The translations under genes and the position numbers were made by a program. DNA of 25,836 bases from Prevotella sp. UBA1104 (GTDB lineage Bacteria > Bacteroidota > Bacteroidia > Bacteroidales > Bacteroidaceae). The notes below the pieces were generated by a model. It did not search any database and had not been told where the DNA came from. It was given only the letters and a program-made list of their open reading frames with translations. This document shows positions 1-8,510 of the stretch, in pieces (positions within the stretch are counted from its first letter, which is position 1; each line of letters opens with the position of its first letter). The stretch lies in NCBI GenBank assembly GCA_002314055.1, contig DCBP01000013.1:1-25836 (forward strand), in the 5' to 3' direction.

Positions 1-98
1 TTTCAACCGTACAGCTCGAAAAATATTGCGAAGAATGTGTTAATTATAATGCAAAAAAAGAATTGGAGAAACTATACATCCAATTGTTTTTTCACTAA
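1..98 (+). CDS. C-terminal end of an unidentified protein (5' end outside window)
   Basis: An open frame enters from the left edge and runs to a TAA at 96-98; its last residues read EKYCEECVNYNAKKELEKLY and then IQLFFH. The composition (charged, amphipathic, two closely spaced Cys) looks like real coding sequence rather than chance, but 31 codons are too few to name a family. It converges on the C39 exporter gene and overlaps its 3' end by 27 bp, which fits two genes ending tail to tail. Frame and coding status are inference; the next bases to the left would settle it. Confidence 0.4.
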   Translation, partial: STVQLEKYCEECVNYNAKKELEKLYIQLFFH

Positions 99-2261
99 AT
101 CATAGTAATAACCTTTCAGTTTTAAAAGTTGCTCATGTCTGCCACTTTCAACGATTCGTCCGTCATTCAAAACAGCTATTTGATCAGCATTTATTATTGT
201 GCTCAACCTATGGGCAATTACTACAACTGTTTTATCCTTAAAAAAATCGCTTAGACTTGAAACTATGGCGTTTTCGCTTTTTGCATCCAATGAGTTGGTT
301 GCCTCATCAAAGAACAAATAGTCTGGATTCTTGTAAATAGCCCTTGCTATCAGAATACGCTGAGCTTGACCCTTGCTCAATTTTATTCCCTCCTGTCCAA
401 CTACCGTATTATAGCCTAAAGGCATGTTGTCTATAAATTCTGAAGAATTAGACATTCTTATTGCCATATTCAAACGGGAATAGTCAATATTGTCATCTTC
501 TATAGATATGTTTCGGGCTATAGTATCAGAAAAGATAACACCATCTTGCATAACGGCACCACACTGACGACGCCACCATTGAATGTTATATGCTTTCAGT
601 TCATCTGACCCAAGACGCACAGTTCCTTCTGTCGGCATATAATACCCAAGCAGAATTTTCAGTAACGTTGTCTTTCCACTTCCTGAGGCTCCTACTATAG
701 CTGTAACCTTTCCTCGTTTTATATCCAAGTTGATATCTTGCAGAATATACCTGTCAGAAAATTTATCATAAGAGAAGTTTAGATGAGAAACTGTTATAGC
801 CGTTGCGAATGAAGGATTCACAGATTCTATATTTCCATAAATATTCTCTTCGCTCGGCAAATTACGGACTTCGTTTATTCTTTCCATACTTATTCTAACG
901 TCCTGAGAGGAATATATAAACCCCATAAGCTGTTCTACCGGTCCGTTTAGCTGACCTATTATATATTGTATAGCCAACATTCCCCCCAATGAAACATTTC
1001 CAAGTATTACCGCATAAGCAGTAAATGCTGTCATAACAATGTTTTTCGTCTCGTTAAGGAGTATACTACCTATTTCTTGCGTCTGCTGTAATTTCAGATT
1101 TTTTGTTTGAACTGAAAACATCTGCCTTTGGGTTTCTTTCCATTCAGCACAACGTCTTGCTTCACAATTTTGCAATTTAATTTCCTGTAAGTTATTGATA
1201 TATTGGTAAATCTTAATATTATTTTCTGACTGTTTGTCAAAATATTCATAATCAATAACCTTCCTCTTTTTAAGAAATACAATTGTCCATAAAACATATA
1301 AAATACTGAATACAGCAAATACGAAATATACGATGGAATTATACAACAACAATACATTTGAAAAAATGAGAAACAAAATTGAAGAATAAATGATATTGGG
1401 AATTTGTGTTGTCAAAAATGAATTTATTCGAGAATGGTCATATAGGCGTTGTTGCAAATCACCAATATGTTTTGATTCTATATACCACATCGGCAACCTT
1501 ACCAACTTTATCAAAAATTCACTGACCATAGAAATATTTATACTCATGGAAATCTTTACCAGTATCCATTTTCTGACAAAATCAAAAGTAATCTTTCCTA
1601 ATGTTAAAGCAAGTTGCCCTAACAGAACCAGCATAATAAAGAACATATTTTTGTCCTTTATACCAATATCAACAATTTTTTGCGTAAGAAACGGAAGTAA
1701 AGAAAGGAATATACCCGTAATAAGCAACGTAAAAAATATTAGAGATATAGACTTGGCATACTGTTTCAGATAAATTGATATTCTGAAAGAATTACTTTTG
1801 TTGTCATATTTAGTATAATTATAAAATTTATCTGTCGGCTCCACAAACATGGCATATCCTTCAGAATCACTTTTGGAATCAATACTCCAATATTTTACAA
1901 AATCATCATATTCATACTTAATCCTTCCTTTTGCCGGATCTGCAATATAAAATGAATTTCCTTTCACTTTATAGAGAACAACATAATGATTTTTATTCCA
2001 ATGCAATATACATATACTATTTACTTTTCTTAGCTCATTCAAAGGAATCCTAACACTTTTCGTAAGAAAACCGAAATGCTCAACAGTACTTCTTATCTGC
2101 TTAAATGACATGCCATTGACATTTGCTCTGCAAAAATCAAGTATTATATCGTAAGAAACATCATTTCCAAAATATTTGCACAGCATTTCCACACATGCAA
2201 CTCCACAATGTGCCGAGTCACGCTGCATGACGAAAGGGAATCTTTTGAAAAGTCTTGTCAT
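72..2261 (-). CDS. Peptidase-containing ABC exporter (C39 bacteriocin-type PCAT)
   Basis: A 729-residue inner-membrane exporter that should cut double-glycine leaders from small peptides in the cytoplasm and export the cargo using ATP. Residues 1-140 are a C39 peptidase: catalytic Cys19 in QRDSAHCGVAC, His92 in NHYVVLY and Asp108 in ADPAKGR are all present. Residues 160-440 are a multi-helix ABC membrane domain. The ATPase has Walker A GASGSGKT (524-531), signature LSKGQ (628-632), Walker B with DEATNSLD (651-659) and the H-loop His683. Length is normal for this family and there is no truncation. The start codon lies 2 nt after the stop of the barrel gene, so the two are translationally linked. 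No HlyD-type periplasmic adaptor gene is visible next to it. The upstream small gene carries a matching leader. Family assignment is very secure; the actual cargo is inference. Confidence 0.95.
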   Translation of the reverse strand: MTRLFKRFPFVMQRDSAHCGVACVEMLCKYFGNDVSYDIILDFCRANVNGMSFKQIRSTVEHFGFLTKSVRIPLNELRKVNSICILHWNKNHYVVLYKVKGNSFYIADPAKGRIKYEYDDFVKYWSIDSKSDSEGYAMFVEPTDKFYNYTKYDNKSNSFRISIYLKQYAKSISLIFFTLLITGIFLSLLPFLTQKIVDIGIKDKNMFFIMLVLLGQLALTLGKITFDFVRKWILVKISMSINISMVSEFLIKLVRLPMWYIESKHIGDLQQRLYDHSRINSFLTTQIPNIIYSSILFLIFSNVLLLYNSIVYFVFAVFSILYVLWTIVFLKKRKVIDYEYFDKQSENNIKIYQYINNLQEIKLQNCEARRCAEWKETQRQMFSVQTKNLKLQQTQEIGSILLNETKNIVMTAFTAYAVILGNVSLGGMLAIQYIIGQLNGPVEQLMGFIYSSQDVRISMERINEVRNLPSEENIYGNIESVNPSFATAITVSHLNFSYDKFSDRYILQDINLDIKRGKVTAIVGASGSGKTTLLKILLGYYMPTEGTVRLGSDELKAYNIQWWRRQCGAVMQDGVIFSDTIARNISIEDDNIDYSRLNMAIRMSNSSEFIDNMPLGYNTVVGQEGIKLSKGQAQRILIARAIYKNPDYLFFDEATNSLDAKSENAIVSSLSDFFKDKTVVVIAHRLSTIINADQIAVLNDGRIVESGRHEQLLKLKGYYYDLVKKQLDV

Positions 2262-2263
2262 CT

Positions 2264-4529
2264 TTACAATATTATAGAAGAATTCACCGAATTGTTGCTC
2301 TCTATTTTCTTATGACTAATCTTCCTGCCAAAATCAAAACTATAACTCAGCTTTACGTAAACCTGTCTATCCTGTGCATCTGAATAGCTGCGAGTAAAAG
2401 TATTGTATCTGTCATAGCTATAATAACGGCATATTCCAGAATTCTTCTCGAAAATCCTTTTTGCTCCAATTTCCAAGAACAATCCTTTATAGCCCCAAGT
2501 TGCCAATAGTCCATAGTCTCTCCATAATCATAGGTGTACTTGACAACATTTTAGATTTTGAATTATAGTATGCCGAAAATGCAATGTTCTTTAAATGATA
2601 CAAGACATTGAGGTTGTATATAAAATTATCTACATGGTCTTTGTCTTTCCCTGTCACACTCTGTTTTTGGTATGCAAGACTGCATCTAATTTGGAAATTC
2701 CTTCCAAGGCAACTGACAACTGAGTTGACACCAAACTTGCAATCATTGAAGTTACCGTCGGAAATATATGTCTGTACAAGCTTTCCTGCATCCGTCACAT
2801 AGTTATTTTTCGACAAGTCATAAAGGGCATTATACGAAAAGAACGCAGACATACGGAAGTTGCCTGTATGGATATTATACGACAAAAGTCCGTCAAGAAT
2901 CTTCATCGACTGCAAATACGGATTTCCACGCACCACCTGAAGGGTGTTTATTTGCTGTTCCGCAGAATTCATTCTCGAAAGCATTGGTATTGTGGAGCCC
3001 ATCCTTACATCCATGAAAAGGCTATTCGTCTTGGAAATATAATAATTCACCGTCAATGCCGGACGAGGATAAACTTTCGAATACCGGTATTTGTTTATTT
3101 CATTGTGGCACACATCAAATCCAGCCTGACAACTCAAATAGAATTTTCCGTTTTGAATGTATGTATAAGTTGGATAAAGCAAAAAATCATTTGACACAAG
3201 TTGCTGGTCATTTTCTCTATTACTATAATAATAGTTTTTGTTACGACTGTATACATCCCAAAGGAATACGCTAAAACTGTTGTTCCTGTTTATTCTGTAA
3301 TTCCACTTAAGATTACCGTCAAACTTATATGCATGCTCCCTTATGTCGTTACATAAATTAAAATCATTCTCCTCATATGCCCTGTCATACGTCCTGTTCA
3401 AATATGAACATGTCAGTTTCGCCTCAATTGAATGATTTTTATTTATATCCTTCCTTAAAAACATATTCAGCGTCGGCGAAATATCCTTAGTATGTAAGTT
3501 TTGCAAAGCACGACTATCATAAAGTCCATCTGCCATATAGACTATTTCTGAACTCTCCTTTGAAAAGTCCTTTGAATATTTCATACCCATTTGAGCGTAA
3601 AACATAGTATTTTGGCTCTTGTACAACGTTTTGAACACTCCTGAATAGCTGTCGCCGCCACTTTTTCCGCCAGTGATGTTTGTTTTTCTCTCTATCGGCT
3701 TGTCTATCAGCAGATGCTCCACACCATTAGATTTTATACCGTTGTCTCTGTTGTTTGCTATTTCCCCCATAATGGTATAATTCCATTTTTTCGAGTCAAG
3801 GCTCAGTTGGACAGACTGGTCGTGGGTATTATAAAAGAAACGATTGTCGGTTCTGACGTCTACATAGCCTCCATAATCATAATGACGAAGAATGAAATTT
3901 ACGACCTTCTGTTCGTTGGGAAATTTTTCCATATTGCCATCGTAAACTTCTACTCTAATAATATCTTTAGGCCGAAGGCTTTTAACCTCACCAATATTTG
4001 ATTTTCTTCCATCAATATACATGGAAAGACTGCTTCCGTCAGTAGAACTGACAGAATTTGTAAAAGGATTCACATTCAGTTCCGGCAACATTATATTATA
4101 CAGTAAGGAAATGCCAGAATTGGAACTGTTCTTTTGCTGCTGCGTGGGCAAATATACAATGGAATTGTCTGAGACCCTGACAACTTCACCCTTGACAACA
4201 ACTTCGGCAAGAGAATTTGTTTTATCAGACAATACTACATCTGCGGTTATGGTATCTTGTGGAGCAAACCTTAACACTTGAGGCTCAAAAGATGCGTTCG
4301 AGTAAGAAACATTTACACTGTCAAGTGAAAAAAAAGAGAATTGATAATAACCGTCATTGTTTGTTGCAGCTCCAATAACCCTGTCAAGTTTTACTAAGAC
4401 AGCTACATTAGGTATCGGTTTGCCTTCGGAATCATACACATGACCATGAATTACACACTTTTTCTGTGCAAACAAATTAATACATGAAATAAACAAGAGG
4501 ATAAGGAAGAAAGGATAACGTATGCGCAT
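2264..4529 (-). pseudogene. Outer-membrane beta-barrel protein with CarboxypepD_reg-like N-terminus, broken by two frameshifts
   Basis: The main frame (2487-4529, 680 codons) starts with a signal peptide (MRIRYPFFLILLFISCINLFAQ region), then a carboxypeptidase-regulatory-like domain (VIHGHVYDSEGKPIPNVAVL, about residues 23-105), a plug-like region with SMYIDGRKSNIGEVKSLRP, and many Tyr/Asn-rich barrel strands. This order is that of the Bacteroidetes outer-membrane beta-barrel family (OMP_b-brl type) related to TonB-dependent receptors. The barrel is cut off after STPMIM. The missing end lies in other frames: a third frame reads YTYDYGETMDYWQLG (about 2493-2540), and then 2264-2506 reads through GYKGLFLEIGAKRIF to a typical last strand QVYVKLSYSFDFGRK. 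Two single-base losses, near 2538 and in the G run near 2494, would explain all three pieces. It sits between the small peptide gene (14 nt) and the C39 exporter (2 nt), suggesting an outer-membrane role for the exported peptide. Natural decay and sequencing error cannot be separated here. Confidence 0.8.
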
Positions 4530-4543
4530 AATTCTGAATATTT

Positions 4544-4735
4544 TTAATGTTGTCTTGATTTTTTATAATAGTTGCCCATCAACCAATTTATAAATTTTCC
4601 CTCATCATTTTTGTAGACACAACACAATTCCTTTTCAGTCCCTTCAAAAAACATTACTTGTACCACCAACAATCATGTCCATCAAATCGTCATCTATGGA
4701 TTTCCCAATTTTAATTTTTCTAATTCTTGTACCAT
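4544..4735 (-). pseudogene. Remnant of a double-glycine leader peptide gene (bacteriocin-like exporter cargo)
   Basis: Directly upstream of the barrel and C39 genes. From ATG at 4735 the frame reads MVQELEKLKLGNP and stops; the -1 frame continues SIDDDLMDMIVGG then TSNVF and stops; the first frame resumes with EGTEKELCCVYKNDEG, then KFINWLMGNYYKKSRQH and TAA at 4544. One lost A in the AAAA run near the start and one extra T in the T run at about 4648-4653 would give a single peptide of about 62 residues: a 25-residue leader ending in GG and a 38-residue mature part with a Cys-Cys pair. The leader has hydrophobic residues at -12, -7 and -4 before the GG, the pattern recognised by C39 peptidases. 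The stitched reading frame is inference; the three in-frame pieces, the GG and the position next to a C39 exporter are seen directly. Confidence 0.6.
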
Positions 4736-4763
4736 AATATTTTGTTTTAAAGATTTATTGCTG

Positions 4764-4794
4764 CAAATATACAATAAAGAATCATATTTACAAA
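4764..4794 (-). promoter_or_regulatory. Bacteroidetes-type promoter of the peptide/barrel/exporter cassette
   Basis: On the minus strand: TTTG (4794-4791), 19 nt, TATATTTG (4771-4764). This is a full match to the primary sigma consensus of Bacteroidetes (TTTG, 17-21 nt, TAnnTTTG). Transcription would start about 20-25 nt before the small peptide ATG at 4735, so the peptide is the first gene of the cassette. Confidence 0.75.
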
Positions 4795-4926
4795 CAAATA
4801 GTTATTTTTTTTTGCACTTTTAATAAAAAACGATAAGATTTATAACAGCATAGGCTATTTAAAATGTTCCTATTAGTTTCTCAGAATCCGAAAGCCTCGT
4901 AAATCTTATGCCTGAGTCATCTCATT

Positions 4927-5437
4927 TTACAAAAGACTTTCTATGAACGACTTCAACTTATCCACGAGATACAGCGGAAGGTTGAGCAAGTCATCGTCTT
5001 TTCGCATATTGAGCGTAGAAAGGCGGACGGATAAACGAGGGGCATACTGCTTGTAATATGCTAAACTCTTTGCCGTTACATTTTTGTCTGCCTTCACTTC
5101 TATCGGGATAACCGTTCCCCTATCCTGTAAGATAAATTCCACTTCCGCAGTATTTCCAGATGTCCAATAATAATGTTGGTTACCATACTGGCGGACTAAT
5201 GACTGCAAGACATAAATTTCAGCCATTACGCCCTTAAACTCGGTAAAAAGATTATCTCCATACAATACCGTGCTTGAATCCAAGTCAAACTTGCGCCCCA
5301 ACAATCCGACATCATTCAGATAGAGTTTGAAACTGTTACTCTTCTTTATAAGCAGGCAATGGAAGGCGGGGAGTTTCTGTCGCTGAAACACGATAAATCA
5401 ATCCAGCTAAACAAAGCCACTCTATGGCACCCTCATT
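4927..5437 (-). pseudogene. Fragment of an AAA_14/DUF4143 ATP-binding protein
   Basis: Only the C-terminal DUF4143 part is present: KLYLNDVGLLGRKF, then a PD-(D/E)XK-like core with TAEVEFILQDRG and IPIEVKADKN, and an ending like other family members. The N-terminal AAA domain with Walker A and B is missing. Just upstream, a different frame gives a good family sequence, IEWLCLAGLIYRVSATETPR then LPLPAYKEE, that joins at about 5336-5345 by a small indel. Before 5437 that frame has a stop and no family sequence. So the gene is both 5' truncated and frameshifted. An intact relative lies at 17034-18383 in this window. The fragment is not expected to be functional. Family identification comes from recognised motifs. 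Confidence 0.75.
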
Positions 5438-5599
5438 TTAGATAAAAGTTTGACGCTCCTTACGTATTAATGCCATTTTCGGCAAAATTACACATTTCTC
5501 ATATGGAAAAATGGCAATTCTGCACATTTCTCATATTAATTAACGAGACATCGCTAAGTAAATGTTCAAAAATAAATTTAGAAATCAAATGAAATATAT

Positions 5600-5657
5600 A
5601 AACGACAATAGAGACAACAATAGACAACATTGTCTTCTATTGTCTCTATTGTCGTTT
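5600..5657. terminator. Long perfect hairpin downstream of pgeF
   Basis: Arms AAACGACAATAGAGACAA (5600-5617) and its exact reverse complement (5640-5657), 18 bp, enclose a 22-nt loop that itself holds a 6-bp inner stem AGACAA/TTGTCT. It lies about 45 bp beyond the stop of pgeF and beyond the 5' edge of the decayed ATPase fragment. It may end transcription of the leftward core genes; the minus-strand flank is T-rich but has no clean T tract. The sequence is low in GC for a terminator, so a repeat remnant is an alternative. Confidence 0.5.
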
Positions 5658-5701
5658 GTATTAAATTAATTCTGATTAGTTACTTATTGTAATACTTTGT
5701 C

Positions 5702-6505
5702 TTATACAATCATTATCCCATTGTATATTCTGCCGGATGCGGTGCCGAGCTTTCTTGCAGAGAAGAAATCTGCCGAACTGTTGAAGGTGCAGACATCGCT
5801 GACTTGTATATTCTCCACCTTTACGCCAGATTGCAGAAGCTGCTGACGGTTACATTCCTTCAAGTCGATGTGCCACTTGAATTCGAAATCGGTTCCTGCC
5901 ACCTTCATCTGCCGGGCTATGGAATCCATATTGAAGTTTGCATTGGCAAATTCTTCATATACCTCTTCGCCAACCTCGAAAGCGTCGAGCGATATGCCCG
6001 GACCAATGACGGTTTTTAGAGCTGACGGACGGGAACCGTAAGCAAGCCGCATGTCGGTAACGGCTTTCAGAACGATGCGTGCCACCGTGCCACGCCAACC
6101 GGCATGGACGGCACAAACAGCAGTGTGTTCCGGGTCGTAAAGAAGAACAGGGATGCAGTCGGCTGTTGATACCCCGATGCATACGTTCCTTACGTTTGTC
6201 ATCACGGCATCCACGCCCTCAAGTATCATATTCTGCACATTTCCCGGCAGAGAGAGGAAGTCTGCCGCCACCTGACGGGTTTCAATACCGTGAGTCTGGT
6301 GGGGCATAATGATATGCTGCGGCTTGATATCGAGTTCGGCAGCAAGGGCCTTTTTGTTTTCGGCAATCGCCGTTTCCTCGTCGCCGCAATATGCGTTGAT
6401 ATTAAACTCCCCGAAAGTACCCTTGCTATAACCGCCATGACGGGTAGTGCTGAAGGCGGTTACATCGGGAGCGATATTGTAATAAGAAAGCTGTGGCTGG
6501 ATCAT
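5702..6505 (-). CDS. pgeF: Peptidoglycan editing factor PgeF (YfiH/DUF152 family)
   Basis: A 267-residue cytosolic protein of the multicopper polyphenol oxidase/YfiH family, known in E. coli to remove mis-incorporated residues from cell wall precursors and in related proteins to act on purine nucleosides. The three conserved metal/catalytic residues are visible: His72 in MPHQTHG, Cys117 in STADC and His134 in VHAGWRGT. Also typical are VIGPGIS, FEVGEEV, the WHIDLKECNRQQL segment and the final DVCTFNSSADFFSARK. Length is standard. The start ATG overlaps the obgE stop by 4 bp (ATGA), so the two genes are co-translated. Neighbourhood with obgE is common in Bacteroidales by general knowledge. No damage seen. 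Confidence 0.93.
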   Translation of the reverse strand: MIQPQLSYYNIAPDVTAFSTTRHGGYSKGTFGEFNINAYCGDEETAIAENKKALAAELDIKPQHIIMPHQTHGIETRQVAADFLSLPGNVQNMILEGVDAVMTNVRNVCIGVSTADCIPVLLYDPEHTAVCAVHAGWRGTVARIVLKAVTDMRLAYGSRPSALKTVIGPGISLDAFEVGEEVYEEFANANFNMDSIARQMKVAGTDFEFKWHIDLKECNRQQLLQSGVKVENIQVSDVCTFNSSADFFSARKLGTASGRIYNGIMIV

Positions 6506-7680
6506 TCGTCCTCGTCCTCCATCTCGTATTCGAAATCGTCGAGGTCGTCAACATCCTCCACGTCATCATCGTCAACGAACTCAATTTCGTCCTCGCCCTC
6601 AGAGCGGAGTTCCTCAGGCAGCGTATTGAGGTCTTTGTCGCGATGAACAAGCGTATCCTCAGCCATAATCTCAGTAAGCTTGTTGCTCTCGCTGTTGAGT
6701 TCCTTCCAGAGCACGTCCTTCAGTTCGTTGATACCCTGACCCGTAACAGAAGAGATGAACACTACTGGCAAATCTTCTGGCAGAGTTTCCTTGAGCATCT
6801 CTATCAGTTCGTCGTCGAGCAGGTCGCATTTCGTAACGGCAAGCACACGATGCTTGTCGAGCATCTCGGGATTGAAGTTTGTCAGCTCCTTAAGGAGTAT
6901 CTCATACTCACGCTTTATGTCGTCGGTATCGCCCGGCACCATGAAGAGCAACAGGGAGTTGCGCTCGATATGGCGAAGGAAACGCAGTCCGAGTCCCTTT
7001 CCCTCGCTTGCTCCCTCTATGATTCCCGGGATGTCTGCCATGACAAACGACTTGCGGTCGTGGTATTCCACGATGCCGAGCGATGGCTCAAGGGTGGTAA
7101 ACGGGTAATTGGCGATTTTAGGGCGCGCACTCGACACGGTGGACAGCAGAGTGCTCTTGCCGGCATTAGGGAAACCTACAAGACCGACATCGGCAAGGAG
7201 TTTCAGCTCCATGATGACCGTCATCTCCTGCATCGGCTCACCCGGCTGTGCATAGCGCGGAGCCTGGTTAGTGGCAGTGCGGAACTGATAGTTGCCAAGT
7301 CCGCCGCGACCTCCCTTCAGGAGAACAACCTCCTGTCCGTCGTGCATCACATCACAGATAAACTTTCCCGTTTCGGCATCATAAACGACGGTACCACACG
7401 GCACGTCAACATATACGTCCTTTCCGTCGGTACCGTGACATTTGTCGCGACCGCCGTTTCCACCATGCTCCGCCTTGATATGGCGCTGATATTTAAGATG
7501 CAGCAAAGTCCAGTAGTTGTGGTTTCCGCGAAGGATGATGCTTCCACCCTTTCCGCCGTCGCCGCCGTCAGGACCTCCATTCGGCTGATACTTAACATGA
7601 CGAAGGTGCATTGAACCCTTTCCGCCCTTTCCGGAGCGGCAATATATCTTTACGTAATCTACAAAATTTGATTCTGGCAT
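6502..7680 (-). CDS. obgE: GTPase ObgE
   Basis: A 392-residue Obg-family GTPase that acts on the 50S ribosomal subunit and in stress and growth control. Residues 1-160 form the glycine-rich Obg fold (GKGGKGSMHLRHVKYQPNGG, GGDGGKGGSI). The G domain has GFPNAGKST (169-177), switch region with TTLEP, DIPGIIEGASEGKGLG (216-231), TKCD and SSVTGQG. The C-terminal 35 residues are very acidic (DDDDVEDVDDLDDF), as in many Obg proteins. It is followed by pgeF with a 4-bp overlap. Upstream lies a stretch of short repeats and then the thioredoxin gene. No abnormality was seen. Confidence 0.97.
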   Translation of the reverse strand: MPESNFVDYVKIYCRSGKGGKGSMHLRHVKYQPNGGPDGGDGGKGGSIILRGNHNYWTLLHLKYQRHIKAEHGGNGGRDKCHGTDGKDVYVDVPCGTVVYDAETGKFICDVMHDGQEVVLLKGGRGGLGNYQFRTATNQAPRYAQPGEPMQEMTVIMELKLLADVGLVGFPNAGKSTLLSTVSSARPKIANYPFTTLEPSLGIVEYHDRKSFVMADIPGIIEGASEGKGLGLRFLRHIERNSLLLFMVPGDTDDIKREYEILLKELTNFNPEMLDKHRVLAVTKCDLLDDELIEMLKETLPEDLPVVFISSVTGQGINELKDVLWKELNSESNKLTEIMAEDTLVHRDKDLNTLPEELRSEGEDEIEFVDDDDVEDVDDLDDFEYEMEDEDE

Positions 7681-7692
7681 TTTTTCTTTAAT

Positions 7693-7767
7693 TTTTTAGT
7701 TTTGGGAAAACTGGGAGTTATGGGAGATATGGGAGATATGAGAGAACTGGGAGATATGAGAGTTATG
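7693..7767. repeat. Degenerate 9-10 bp tandem repeat (GGGAGATAT / GGGAGTTAT) before obgE
   Basis: The obgE-tlpA gap contains run-on variants of GGGAGTTAT, GGGAGATAT and GAGAACT over about 75 bp, followed by a direct pair CTCAACACTACT (to about 7804). The same vocabulary (AGTTATGGGAGAACTGGG) recurs on the other side of the thioredoxin gene. It is simple sequence lying in the presumed obgE 5' leader, where copy-number change is likely. No gene or promoter was recognised inside it. Confidence 0.6.
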
Positions 7768-7803
7768 GGAGGACAATACTCAACACTACTCGCTCAACAC
7801 TAC

Positions 7804-8343
7804 TCATTTCACGCTCTCAGACAGTGTTTTCTCCATTCTTTCAACGATGACGGTTGACAGCACGACTTTTCCATCAGGACCAATGAGAGTCATCGACGGA
7901 ATCCACTGAACTCCGTATGTCTTGGCTATCTGCGCATCACGCATCTTCTTCAGCTCACTGACATGCTTCCATATCATGCCGTTGTCCTTTACACACTTAG
8001 CCCACCTCTCACGGTCTATATCAAACGATACACCGATGAACACGACCTTATCGCCATACTTCTCGAACAGAGACTTAACGGCAGGGATATCCTTGCGACA
8101 GTCCGGGCACCATGATGCCCAGAAATCAAGCAGCACATATTTTCCCTTATACTCAGCCAACTGCAACTTACCGCCATTTGGCATCGGCAGGATAAAGTCT
8201 GGAGCCACCGTACCTGGTTTTAAAAGTTTCTGTGCATACAGAGAGTCAAGGTCGTTGCCCTTCTCGTCTGTAGTCTGCGCCATGACTCCTGTCATCATGG
8301 CAAACAGCATCATTATTGGTAATAGGATTTTTTTGATATACAT
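7804..8343 (-). CDS. TlpA/ResA-like periplasmic thioredoxin-fold protein
   Basis: A 179-residue exported protein. The N-terminus is a signal peptide (MYIKKILLPIMMLFAMMTGVMAQ); then an AhpC/TSA-like redoxin domain starts at PGTVAPDFILPMPNGG. The active site is WASWCPDC (Cys79 and Cys82) and the cis-proline is in VQWIPSMTLIG (Pro149). It should reduce or rearrange disulfides in the periplasm or serve as a reductant for a specific partner; the partner is not visible. The length is short for the Bacteroidetes TlpA family, which often has an extra N-terminal domain, and the sequence ends a few residues after the last strand. It lies between the ABC exporter and obgE in the same direction, flanked by simple repeats on both sides. 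Confidence 0.9.
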   Translation of the reverse strand: MYIKKILLPIMMLFAMMTGVMAQTTDEKGNDLDSLYAQKLLKPGTVAPDFILPMPNGGKLQLAEYKGKYVLLDFWASWCPDCRKDIPAVKSLFEKYGDKVVFIGVSFDIDRERWAKCVKDNGMIWKHVSELKKMRDAQIAKTYGVQWIPSMTLIGPDGKVVLSTVIVERMEKTLSESVK

Positions 8344-8390
8344 ATTGCTTTGTTTTTTTTTATTGTTTTTTCCTTTTTAATAAATTAGAG

Positions 8391-8510
8391 AGTTATGGGA
8401 GAACTGGGAGTTATGGGAGAACTAAAACTTCTAATTTTTAATTTCTAATTCCTCTTTCCTAATTCCTAATTCCTCTTTCCTAATTCCTAATTCTCTACAT
8501 TCTCTACATT
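8391..8510. repeat. Simple repeats between the ABC exporter and tlpA-like gene
   Basis: AGTTATGGGAGAACTGGG occurs at 8391 and, nearly complete, again at 8409. Then a 21-bp unit (CTAATTCCTCTTT plus CCTAATTC) occurs twice in tandem (8445-8465, 8466-8486) and decays into CTAATT and CTCTACATT copies. The array runs into the last codons of the ABC exporter gene, so its final residues and stop are made of repeat sequence. The only other content of this 160-bp gap is the tlpA leader. Confidence 0.65.

Noticed and set aside
4544..4735. Programmed frameshifting to make the GG peptide
   Set aside because: Two opposite shifts within 80 bases without a slippery heptamer and structure are less likely than two indels.
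4801..4812. T-run (TTATTTTTTTTTTG) as terminator
   Set aside because: No stem precedes it on either strand; it is AT-rich upstream promoter sequence.
6493..7614. 373-codon open frame antisense to obgE
   Set aside because: It is the exact shadow of a well-conserved GTPase on the other strand; its translation has no family features.
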